Origin: Microbacterium sp. 8M | GTDB lineage: Bacteria > Actinomycetota > Actinomycetes > Actinomycetales > Microbacteriaceae | DNA: 64,000 nucleotides | Reading direction: 5' to 3' | Assembly: GCF_902506375.1 (NCBI RefSeq) | Contig: NZ_LR733284.1 | Span: 3,323,771 to 3,387,770, forward strand | Shown here: in pieces, positions 26,601 to 33,818 of the stretch | Numbering within the stretch: the first letter of the stretch is position 1 | Layout of the letters: every line of letters begins with the position of its first letter | Notes under the pieces: model-generated | What the model saw: only the letters and a program-made list of their open reading frames with translations | What the model was told of the DNA's origin: nothing | Database searches by the model: none | Translations under genes and position numbers: made by a program

Positions 26601-28694
26601 CGTATCCAGGTGTCCGTTGGCCGAGAGCGCGTCGCAGATGAGCGGTGTGCCGATGAACCCGGTCGAGATGGTGAAGCCGTTCGACCGCACGATCTCGGCG
26701 AGCCGGTCAGCAGCGCGCGTGCGAGCTGCGGCATCCCCGATGAGATCGAACTGCAGCGCGAGCGCGTAGGCGGTCGCCGAGTCCGACAGGAGCCGCCCGG
26801 ATGCGGAGACGTATTCGCGACGGAACGCGGTGGCGACCTCGCCCGCGAGCGCACGGAACCGCTCGCCCTCCGCCCGCCCCAGGAGCTCTGCCGCATCCGC
26901 GACGATGCGTGCCGATCGGGCGAAGTACGCCGTCGCGACGATCTCCGGGTATGTCGCCGCTGCCTCCGGGCGACCGGCGGGCGCCGACGGGTCGAGCCAG
27001 TCGCCGAACTGGAACCCTGCCGACCAGATCCGGTCGGATCCGGCTGCCGCCTCCACCTCGGAGACCCAGGCAGCCATCGAATCGAACTGCCGTGCGAGGA
27101 CACCCAGGTCACCGGACGCCTGATACAGCGTCCACGGAACCACCGTCGCGGCATCCGCCCAGCCGGCCATCGGCCCGGTGTAGCCCGTCGTGATCGCGGG
27201 CACCACCATCGGCGTCCCTCCGTAGCGGGTCTGCTCGGCGGAGAGGTCCTTCAGCCACGACGTCAGGAATCCAGCGGTGTCGAACAGGTACTCCGCGGTC
27301 GGGGAGAACACCTGCAGATCACCCGTCCACCCGAGTCGCTCGTCGCGCTGCGGGCAGTCGGTGGGCAGGTCGACGAAGTTGCCGCGCATTCCCCACACGA
27401 TGTTCTCGTGGAGTCGCTCCAGCCGGGGGTCGGAAGCGGTGAACCAGCCGGTGCGCTCCATGTCGGAGTGCAGAACCTCCGCGACGATCGCCGACGGGTC
27501 CAACTCGCCGGGCCATCCCGTCACCTCGGCGTACCGGAAGCCGTGGAAAGTGAACCGCGGCGCCCACTCCTCCACGTCTCCGCCCCGCAGAACGTAGGTG
27601 TCGGTCGCCTGCGCTCCGCGCAGCGGCTCGGTCGCGAGCTCGCCTCCTTCCAGGACCTCGGCGTGCCGCAGGATGACGGTGTCACCGGCTTCTCCGGCGA
27701 CCCTGATCCGCAGCCGCCCGACGAGGTTCTGACCGAAGTCGAGGATGGTGCGCCCCGACGGCGAGATCGAGACCTCGGCGACCGCGACGGTCTGCGTGGC
27801 CCGCACCGGCGGTCCGTCGGGCGCGACGAGCAGTGCCGGGTCGAGCTCCGCGACTGTCACCGCTGTCCAGCCCTCCGCCGTGCCGCTCGCAGTCGCCCAT
27901 TGGGGGTCGACGAGGCGGGCGTCGAACTGCTCGCCGTTGTAGAGGTCCGCCGAGACGATGGGTCCCGTCGTGCTCTCCCACGAAGAATCGGTCACGATGA
28001 CACGCAGATCGCCGTCCTCGTATTCGACCTCCAGTTGGGCGAGCAGGCCTAGTTCCGTGCCGTACCATTCCCGGCGCCCGTCCCAGCCGAGGTACCCACG
28101 CCACCAGCCATCCGCGAGCCAGGCACCGATGGTGACCTCGCCGCCGCCGACGAGATCGGTGACATCGTAGGTCTGGTACCGCAGCCGTGACTCATACGCC
28201 GTCCACCCCGGTGCGAGCTCGTCGTCTCCGACACGCTGCCCGTTGATCTCCAACTGGTACACCCCGTGGGCCGTGGCGTACACGCGGGCGCGGCGCACGG
28301 GCTTCGCGGGCAGTTCGGCCGTTCGGCGCACGAGCGCCGCCGCTCCCGCGACGGGTGCGACAAGCCGAGCGGTCCAGTCGCCCGGCTGCAGAAGGCCCGC
28401 CTCGACCTGCGCCCAGTCCGACCAGTGGGAGGCGTCCCCGTCCTCACCGATCACGCGCACCCTCACCGACGCGCATGCACGCGACGTCAGTTCGGCGAAC
28501 GGCCAGGGCACGAGCACCGACTCGCGGCTGCCGACGCGGACGACCTCGCCGGATTCGCTCTCGAGCTCGTATGCGCTCTGCACCCAGCCAGGCGGGGCGT
28601 CCTCGACGATCCAGCTCAGCCGCGGTGCGGACTCGCCGATGCCGAGCGCGTCGCGGTGGTGCTCGAAGCGGACAGGAGTGACGGTGACGGTCAT
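23631..28694 (-). CDS. Bifunctional GH78 alpha-L-rhamnosidase / GH3 beta-glycosidase fusion
   Basis: This 1687-residue protein starts at ATG 28694 and has no signal peptide. Residues about 1-840 are a complete GH78 enzyme: beta domains (QLEINGQRVGDDELAPGW, YQTYDVTDL), DCPQRDERLGWTGD near residue 448 and TTIWERWDSLL near 720, which hold the expected acidic catalytic residues. A linker of about 110 residues follows. Residues about 950-1600 are a complete GH3 enzyme: VLVDGPHGVRR, KHFAVNNQETERM, the nucleophile Asp in LVVSDWGAIKD near 1160, the C-terminal sandwich and a FnIII-like domain. A helical tail closes the protein. GH78 removes terminal alpha-L-rhamnose and GH3 removes beta-glucose, so one chain could take apart rhamnosyl-beta-glucosides of the rutinose/neohesperidose type. 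It follows the MFS gene by 16 bp. Confidence 0.95.
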   Translation of the reverse strand: MTVTVTPVRFEHHRDALGIGESAPRLSWIVEDAPPGWVQSAYELESESGEVVRVGSRESVLVPWPFAELTSRACASVRVRVIGEDGDASHWSDWAQVEAGLLQPGDWTARLVAPVAGAAALVRRTAELPAKPVRRARVYATAHGVYQLEINGQRVGDDELAPGWTAYESRLRYQTYDVTDLVGGGEVTIGAWLADGWWRGYLGWDGRREWYGTELGLLAQLEVEYEDGDLRVIVTDSSWESTTGPIVSADLYNGEQFDARLVDPQWATASGTAEGWTAVTVAELDPALLVAPDGPPVRATQTVAVAEVSISPSGRTILDFGQNLVGRLRIRVAGEAGDTVILRHAEVLEGGELATEPLRGAQATDTYVLRGGDVEEWAPRFTFHGFRYAEVTGWPGELDPSAIVAEVLHSDMERTGWFTASDPRLERLHENIVWGMRGNFVDLPTDCPQRDERLGWTGDLQVFSPTAEYLFDTAGFLTSWLKDLSAEQTRYGGTPMVVPAITTGYTGPMAGWADAATVVPWTLYQASGDLGVLARQFDSMAAWVSEVEAAAGSDRIWSAGFQFGDWLDPSAPAGRPEAAATYPEIVATAYFARSARIVADAAELLGRAEGERFRALAGEVATAFRREYVSASGRLLSDSATAYALALQFDLIGDAAARTRAADRLAEIVRSNGFTISTGFIGTPLICDALSANGHLDTAYRLLFQTEAPSWLYSVAQGATTIWERWDSLLPDGTVNPSGMTSFNHYAFGAVGDWLHRVVAGLAPAAPGYRTVRVAPQPPRRGLTAASGRLMTPYGVVESGWTLQDGSIRLAVRVPVGVTAEVMLPSGGRHVVGHGAHEFAEPFETDQDAPVTVTVDTPLGTLAESTEAMAVLTGVITKHIPEAAEHMASGLRGQEAVTPRQIAGMLVNPDAVLADLERGFAAVSAGEPVPEDVITAPEPTAEDDALARDAALLTGRDFWSTREGDGIRSLVLVDGPHGVRRQGGDADHLGFNESLPSTCFPPGVGMGSTWNPALVREVGAALGREARTLDVDVLLGPAINIKRSPLGGRTFEYFSEDPRLTGALATEYVHGVQGTGVGASLKHFAVNNQETERMRVDAQVDERALREIYLPAFEQVVTEAQPATVMSAYNSVNGAFCSENAWLLTELLRDEWGFDGLVVSDWGAIKDRVEALKAGLDLEMPGTGDEGARAIIAAVREGRLDRSVVERSVARLARLAERTEPAGGGDPFDPASHHDLARRAAGEAIVLLRNENDALPLRQGERVAVLGQLAVEPQFQGGGSSHVNPTKLDIPLDELRARLGAGVSYAAGYDRKHPEADAGLREEAVQVAGDADVAVVFVGLYEEDQSEGFDRTHIDLPDAHVRLIQAVAGVAPRTVVVLSNGGVVTLEPWHDSVDAIVEGWALGQAVGYALAAVLTGAINPSGRLAETIPLRLEDTPSYLSFPGENEGVRYSESIFVGYRYYTTVRRDVRYPFGHGLSYTRFESILDVETTGSDSAVARVRVTNTGAVAGAHVVQLYVAPQSAPVRRPIRELAGFTKVTLEPGESITVEIPLNRRVFAFWDTSRSRWRVAPDRYAVQLGDSAEHIVGEHVIDLEGDVDAPKALSLESTVGDWFGHPVVGPALMQAMMAGATEEQLAAAEANGNMLRMVESMPMGQFARFPGVEIPDEALEQLIALSLSGAAELGMVAS

Positions 28695-28710
28695 GACAGG
28701 CCTTCAGGGA

Positions 28711-30051
28711 TCAGCGGACGGAGCGGATGCGGAGGATGACGAGCCCGCCGAGGAGGACGAGCGCCGCGGCGATGATGAACAGCAGGGAGTAGTTCTTCTC
28801 GTGGCCGCTCACTCCGATGAGCAGGATCCCCGAGGCGACGAGCGGGGCCGCCGCCTGCGGGATGGAGGTGGCGAACCCCGTGATCCCCATGAACCGGCCC
28901 GCATCCGTCTCCTTCTCCGGGAGGACGTCGAGAAGGAGAGCCTGATCGACCGCGGAGAACGCGCCGATGCCCGTTGAGACGATGAGCGAGCCCGTGATCA
29001 GCGTGGGCAGGCCCGGCGCCAGAGCCATCGTGAGCATTCCCGCGGCCATCAGCGCGCCGCCGAGCAGGACGAAGACCTTGCGGCGCCGGAAGCGGTCGGA
29101 GAGGAAGCCGCCGCCGATGGCCCCGGCTGTCACCGCGAGCACGCCCGCACCGCCGAGTGCCGCGATGATCCCGGCGACCTCCGTGACGGGCACACCGAGC
29201 CGGCTGGCGAAGAAGAACGCGGTGAAGGTCGTGTTCAGGGTGAGGCCGAAGTAGAAGAGGAACCGCCCGAGCCAGTTCCACGAGAAGTCGGGATAGCGAC
29301 GCGGGTTGTACAGGTACTTGCCGAGGAGTCCGGCGAAGCCGATCCGCTCGCGGGGCAGCCCCCGGCTGTCGTCCTCGTGGACGAGCGTGACGAACAGGGT
29401 GACCAGGACGACGCCGACGGCACCCGGGAGGAGGAAGAGCAGGAGCGGGTTTCCCGTGAACCCGGAGGTGAGGATGACGCCGAAGACGGGCGCGATCTGC
29501 GTGGCGAAGCCGGTGAGGCCGGCGACCTTGCCGCGCTGTGATTCGGGCAGGCGGTCCGCGGTGGAGATGCCCAGGTTGCTGAAGACCGTTCCCCAGCCCC
29601 ACTGCGCCAGGATCCACCCCAGCCCGAGCGGCACGATCGACGGGGCGACCGCCATCCACACGAGCGAGATGACGCCCACGATCATGCCGCCGATCATGAA
29701 CGGCCGGCGACGGCCGATGCGGGTGCGCGTGCGGTCGCTCCACACGCCCATGAAGGGGGCGGTGACCATGACGAACAGGGCGCCCGCGCCGGTGATGTAG
29801 CCCAGGTACTCGTCGTGCCCCGGCGCGATCGCCTGCACTCGGATCGCGAGCGAGATCGCGATCGGGGTGATGAAGGCCATGAAGACGCCGAACTGGGCGA
29901 GGACCATGAACCAGATGTAGCGGGCGCCGACCTTCTCCAAGGTCGACGGGATGCGGTCCTGTTCGTCGAGGATTTCTGCGGGGACGCTCGGGGAGGGCAT
30001 GGCCGTCGGCATCGCGGCGATGACCGGTTCGTCGTCGATCGGGTTCGTCAT
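28711..30051 (-). CDS. MFS transporter, probable glycoside importer
   Basis: The 446-residue protein starts at ATG 30051. It has a cytoplasmic N-terminal tail of about 45 residues and then 12 hydrophobic segments. The first intracellular loop WSDRTRTRIGRRRPFMIGG carries the MFS motif (D-R-x-x-x-R-x-G-R-R). This looks like a glycoside/sugar importer branch of MFS, common beside glycosidase genes in actinobacteria. It is the first gene of the operon, directly behind a LacI-controlled promoter. Because all downstream glycosidases lack signal peptides, this protein most likely brings in the intact glycoside. The exact substrate is inference. Confidence 0.88.
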   Translation of the reverse strand: MTNPIDDEPVIAAMPTAMPSPSVPAEILDEQDRIPSTLEKVGARYIWFMVLAQFGVFMAFITPIAISLAIRVQAIAPGHDEYLGYITGAGALFVMVTAPFMGVWSDRTRTRIGRRRPFMIGGMIVGVISLVWMAVAPSIVPLGLGWILAQWGWGTVFSNLGISTADRLPESQRGKVAGLTGFATQIAPVFGVILTSGFTGNPLLLFLLPGAVGVVLVTLFVTLVHEDDSRGLPRERIGFAGLLGKYLYNPRRYPDFSWNWLGRFLFYFGLTLNTTFTAFFFASRLGVPVTEVAGIIAALGGAGVLAVTAGAIGGGFLSDRFRRRKVFVLLGGALMAAGMLTMALAPGLPTLITGSLIVSTGIGAFSAVDQALLLDVLPEKETDAGRFMGITGFATSIPQAAAPLVASGILLIGVSGHEKNYSLLFIIAAALVLLGGLVILRIRSVR

Positions 30052-30078
30052 TGCGGTGACTCCATCGTCAAGGGTGAG

Positions 30079-30130
30079 CTAGCACGAGCTAGTGATGTCA
30101 CTATAGGGGCGTTAAGCTAGCACGTGCAAG
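30079..30130 (-). promoter_or_regulatory. LacI-type double operator bracketing the MFS-operon promoter
   Basis: On the minus strand a -35 TTGCAC (30129-30124) and a -10 TATAGT (30105-30100) are 18 bp apart. One operator, CTAGCACGAGCTAG (30079-30092), lies just past the -10. A second, CTAGCACGTGCAAG (30117-30130), overlaps the -35. Both are 14-bp near-palindromes around a central CG, as LacI-family operators usually are, and their centres are 38 bp apart. The divergent LacI gene starts 34 bp beyond the second site, so it probably represses the operon and itself. Confidence 0.8.
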
Positions 30131-30163
30131 TGCGGGATAGAGTCGACCTGAGGAAGGAGTGCC

Positions 30164-31171
30164 GTGACGAAGCCGGAAGCCCTGAAACGCGTGACCGCCG
30201 CGGACGTCGCGCGCGCGCTGGGCATCTCCCGCGCCACGGTCGGCTTCGTCCTGAACAACACCCCCGGCCAGACGATCTCCCACGCCACCCGGGAACGCGT
30301 GCTCGCGGAGGCCAAGCGCCTCGGGTACCGGCCGCACGCCGCCGCACGGACCCTCCGCAGCGGGCAGAGCCGGATCGTGCTGCTGATCCTCCCGGACTGG
30401 CCGATGGACTACAGCATGCGCACGCACCTGGACGAGGCCTCGCTCGTCCTGGATCGGGCCGGCTACTCGCTGGTCACCATGACCCCGCACCCCGGCGGTC
30501 AGGCGCAGCCGCTCTGGGAGACTCTCCGTCCCGACGTGGTCCTCGGAATGGCCGCGCTTCCGCGGAAGACGATCGCCGCGATCCACGACAGCGGCGTGCC
30601 GCACGTGATCGCCGAGGTCCTCGAAGACCAGCAGGGCCCGTCCGATGACGGCCTGCGGTATGCGGAGGGGCCGCGTCTTCAGGTCGAGCACCTGCTCGCG
30701 CAGGGCCGCACGCGCCTGGCCTTCGCCGGGTCATCGGATCCGCGGATCGCGGAGCTGGTCCGCACCCGGCGCGCCCTCGCCGTACGCACCCTTCTCGAGC
30801 GGACGGGCCAGGGCTTCGCCGCGGATGCGGACCTGGATCCGACCACTGCCGGGAACGTCGTCGAAGCGTGGCTGGCAGACGGAATCGACGGCATCGTCGC
30901 CTACAACGACGACATCGCCGCCCTCGCGGTGGGCGCCGTCCTCCGCGCGGGACGCACCGTCCCCGGCAACCTGGCGGTCGTCGGCCACGACGACAGCCCC
31001 CTGGCTTCGCTCTTCGTGCCCAGCCTCACGAGCGTGCGCGTCGACACTGCCGGCCTCGGGCGTTACGTCGCGGAGCTCGCACTGAGCGCAGCGACGGATG
31101 CACCGAGGCCGGAGGCGGGGCCCGAGACCGAGGCGCGGCTCATCGTCCGCGAGTCCACCGCCGCGCGCTGA
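30164..31171 (+). CDS. LacI family transcriptional regulator of the rhamnoside operon
   Basis: The 335-residue protein starts at GTG 30164 behind AGGAAGGAG. The N-terminal HTH and hinge are clear (VTAADVARALGISRATVGFV, then AKRLGYRPHAAARTLRSGQS), with a LacI-type sensor domain after residue 62 (IVAYNDDIAALAVGAVL, LAVVGHDDSPLASLFVPSLT, RLIVRESTA). Divergent placement and two matching operators point to control of the MFS-glycosidase operon. The inducer is unknown, probably an imported glycoside or released sugar. It converges on the amylase gene across a strong bidirectional hairpin. Confidence 0.93.
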   Translation: MTKPEALKRVTAADVARALGISRATVGFVLNNTPGQTISHATRERVLAEAKRLGYRPHAAARTLRSGQSRIVLLILPDWPMDYSMRTHLDEASLVLDRAGYSLVTMTPHPGGQAQPLWETLRPDVVLGMAALPRKTIAAIHDSGVPHVIAEVLEDQQGPSDDGLRYAEGPRLQVEHLLAQGRTRLAFAGSSDPRIAELVRTRRALAVRTLLERTGQGFAADADLDPTTAGNVVEAWLADGIDGIVAYNDDIAALAVGAVLRAGRTVPGNLAVVGHDDSPLASLFVPSLTSVRVDTAGLGRYVAELALSAATDAPRPEAGPETEARLIVRESTAAR

Positions 31172-31244
31172 CCGCGTGGCCGCCCGGGCGGACGGGACGC
31201 CCGCTGACGCTCAGGGCTCCCGGTCATATCGTCGGAGCGCAGAG

Positions 31245-31286
31245 CACCGGCTGCACGGCGCGGGGTCGGGCGCCGTGCAGCCGGTG
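31245..31286. terminator. Bidirectional hairpin terminator
   Basis: CACCGGCTGCACGGCG (31245-31260) and its exact complement CGCCGTGCAGCCGGTG (31271-31286) form a 16-17-bp GC-rich stem with an 8-10-base loop. It lies between the stops of the convergent LacI and amylase genes. There is no long T-tract, which is usual for actinobacterial terminators. Confidence 0.8.
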
Positions 31287-31299
31287 GGTTCGGCCGGGA

Positions 31300-33492
31300 C
31301 TACTTCCAGGTGTCGTTGAGCGTCACGGATCCGGACGATCCGGTGGTGTAGCTGCGGTTCGCGCCGCTCTCCCAGGTGACGGCGCCGTTCGCGTCCTTCA
31401 CGATGTACTTGTACTGGAAGGCGGTGGACGCCGGGATGGACACCGTGGCGGACCAGACCGGGTACGACGCCGGGTCCATCTTGATGGCGGCCCCGGTGTT
31501 CCAGCTGCCGAGCGCGGGGATCGATCCGACCACGTACACGTTGCTGCCCCAGGTCGTCGTCTCGTTCTCGTTGAACGTGACGGCGACGGTGGGCGCGGGC
31601 GGCGGCGTCGCCGTGGTGCCGTTCAGCTGATCGGTGAGGGAGGCGGTCGCCCCGCTGCCCGTGGTCGCCGTGTGGTTGCTGCCGGACTCCCAAGTGACGG
31701 TGCCCGATGCGTCCTTCTGGATGTACTTGTACTGGATGGCGGTGCTCTGCGGCAGGTTCACCGTGACGGTCCAGGAGGAGCCGGACTGCGTCATCGGGAT
31801 CGCCGACGCGGGCGCCCAGCTGCCCAGCTCGGCGATGGATCCGACCAGGTACACCGGCGTCGATCCCGTCTCGCCGTTCACGGTGAACGTCTCCGCGACC
31901 TGGCCGGCCGTCGGGGTGGGCGTCGGCGTGCTGCTGCCGGTCGGCGTCGGGGTCGGCGTGGCGGTTCCGGTGAGGCCGTACAGGGCGACCGCGTCCTTCG
32001 CGGGTACCGTCACCGAGGCGTTCCCGCTGCTGTCGACCGTGATCGACGTGCCGGTGCAGGCGCCGGTGGATGCGGTGTAGTCGCCGTGGATCACGTCGCA
32101 GTAGCTGCCGGCCGGGAGACCGGTCGCGAACGTGCGGGTCTGCGCGGAGGTGCCGTTGTTGATGGCCACCCAGGCCTTGCTGCCGCGGCTGAACGAGATG
32201 AGGTTCGCACCGTCGCTGTACCAGTTCGCGACGGGCTGGCCGGTGGCCGCGTTGCGCCAGCCGACCATGTTCGCCACGGCGCGCGTGCGGTCGGTGCAGT
32301 ACCAGCCGTTCGCGCAGTCGGTGTCGGTGACGAACCCGTTCGCGTCGGACGGCGGGGAGTCGTCGGTCGAGTTCCAGGTGAAGCTGGCATACACCTGCGG
32401 CGTTCCGTAGCCCCACGCGAGATGGAAGACGTTCGCGAGCACGTACGTGGATCCGGCCTTGTAGTTGAGGCTCGACCCGTTGCGCTCGGTGTCGTGGTTG
32501 GTCACCATCGTGCCCGAGGAGGCGGAGGGCTCGATGCCCCAGCTCTGACCGAGAGTGGCGAGGTTCGCGATGTTGCCGGTGAACTGGTTCTTCAGCGCCG
32601 TGGCGTAGGTGAACTCGATCACCTGCCCCATGCCCTCGTATGCGCTCGGCGCGAGACCTCCGGATCCGCCCGGCATGACCTCCTGCAGCACATACGGACG
32701 GGATCCGGTCCACGTCGTGTTGTGCACGCCGCTGAGGATCGCGGACAGGTCGTTCGCGTTGATGTGCTTGGCGGCGTCGAGGCGGAAGCCGTCGACGCCG
32801 AGGTCGACGAGCTGGTTCAGATACGCGGTCTCGGTCGAGCGGACGTGGCTGCTCTCGGTCTTCAGGTCCTCGAGCGACACGAGCTCGCACTCCTGGACCT
32901 GGGTCTGGTTGTTCCAGTCGTTGATCGCGAGGTTGCTGTTGGGGCAGTCGTTCGGATAGGCGTGGAAGTCGCTCGCCGTGTAGCCGGGCTGCGCGTAGGA
33001 GTGCGACGACGCGCTGAAGCTGACCCCGCCGTAGGAATCGGTCGTGGTCTGGTTGTCGCCCGCCATGTGGTTGAGCACCGCGTCGACGTACACCTTGACC
33101 CCGGCGTTGTGGCAGGTGGTGACCATCGCGGCGAACTGCGCCGCCGTGCCCATCCGGCTGTTGAGGTCGTAGCCGACCGGCTGGTAGACCTCCCACCACG
33201 GATGGGTCGACTGGTTCAGCCGCACGGAGTCCTGCGGCGGGGCCACCTGCACGGCGCCGTAGCCCTTGGGACCGAGGACGTTCGTGCATTCGGCGGCGAC
33301 CGAGTGCCAGTTCCACTCGAACAGGTTGGCGACGACGTCGCCGCCGTTGGGCGTACTCGCCTGTGCCGCTCCGGACATGGCGAGAGGGACCAGGGCGCCG
33401 ACGGCCAGCGCGCCGGTCAGCATCCAGGCGGCACGAGTGGCCGTGGTTCGTCTCGAGGGCGCGTGTGCGGCAGCTCTGCGGTCGAGGGGCAT
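31300..33492 (-). CDS. Secreted alpha-amylase (GH13) with two CBM20 starch-binding domains
   Basis: The 730-residue protein starts at ATG 33492 behind GGAGCAACG. A signal peptide of about 45 residues ends near AAQA-STP. The GH13 barrel follows with VYVDAVLNHM, the nucleophile in GFRLDAAKH, the acid in VLQEVMPGG and the third acidic residue in VTNHDTERNG, close to Streptomyces-type alpha-amylases. After the C domain a TPTPTPT-rich linker (about residues 505-525) leads to two tandem CBM20-like domains (VYLVGSIAELGSW and VYVVGSIPALGSW) with QYKYI and WESG motifs. It should bind raw starch and release maltodextrins outside the cell for the nearby ABC importer. Its promoter carries cre-like operators. 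A twin CBM20 tail is less common than a single one. Confidence 0.95.
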   Translation of the reverse strand: MPLDRRAAAHAPSRRTTATRAAWMLTGALAVGALVPLAMSGAAQASTPNGGDVVANLFEWNWHSVAAECTNVLGPKGYGAVQVAPPQDSVRLNQSTHPWWEVYQPVGYDLNSRMGTAAQFAAMVTTCHNAGVKVYVDAVLNHMAGDNQTTTDSYGGVSFSASSHSYAQPGYTASDFHAYPNDCPNSNLAINDWNNQTQVQECELVSLEDLKTESSHVRSTETAYLNQLVDLGVDGFRLDAAKHINANDLSAILSGVHNTTWTGSRPYVLQEVMPGGSGGLAPSAYEGMGQVIEFTYATALKNQFTGNIANLATLGQSWGIEPSASSGTMVTNHDTERNGSSLNYKAGSTYVLANVFHLAWGYGTPQVYASFTWNSTDDSPPSDANGFVTDTDCANGWYCTDRTRAVANMVGWRNAATGQPVANWYSDGANLISFSRGSKAWVAINNGTSAQTRTFATGLPAGSYCDVIHGDYTASTGACTGTSITVDSSGNASVTVPAKDAVALYGLTGTATPTPTPTGSSTPTPTPTAGQVAETFTVNGETGSTPVYLVGSIAELGSWAPASAIPMTQSGSSWTVTVNLPQSTAIQYKYIQKDASGTVTWESGSNHTATTGSGATASLTDQLNGTTATPPPAPTVAVTFNENETTTWGSNVYVVGSIPALGSWNTGAAIKMDPASYPVWSATVSIPASTAFQYKYIVKDANGAVTWESGANRSYTTGSSGSVTLNDTWK

Positions 33493-33602
33493 CGTTGCTC
33501 CATCCAATGCGGGCCGGGGTGTCGTCGCACGCCGGCGGAGGGGCGGTCGACGATGCCCTGGACAGGTGTCCGCGCCCACGGGGATGCGGACGCGGACACC
33601 AC

Positions 33603-33759
33603 AATGAAGCACGAGAAGGAGAGCCGTCAAGAGAAATCTGGAAGCGCTTGCATCTTGCGTCAGCTGTGAAACAGGCTGTAACAGCGGAATTCCGCGCCTA
33701 TCCGCGATGACTCTCCATGAAAGGGCAACTGCGAGCCCGTTCTACTGCAAACGCTTACA
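33603..33759 (-). promoter_or_regulatory. Amylase promoter with two cre-like LacI-family operators
   Basis: On the minus strand a -35 TTGACG (33630-33625) and a -10 TTCATT (33608-33603) are 16 bp apart. Operator TGGAAGCGCTTGCA (33639-33652) lies 8 bp upstream of the -35 and TGCAAACGCTTACA (33746-33759) about 110 bp upstream. Both match TGNAANCGNTTNCA at every fixed position. The LacI gene at 33819-34865 is the natural ligand. The rest of the 326-bp gap shows no gene. Confidence 0.7.
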
Positions 33760-33818
33760 TCTCCCCAGTACGATCGTCCGCTGAGGATCGCACCCGGCTC
33801 GCTCACGGCCATCGGACT

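Noticed and set aside
23931-28052. A 1373-codon open frame on the plus strand
   Set aside because: It is the antisense shadow of the GH78-GH3 gene. Its translation is Arg/Gly/Val-rich without any domain, as expected for high-GC DNA opposite a real gene.
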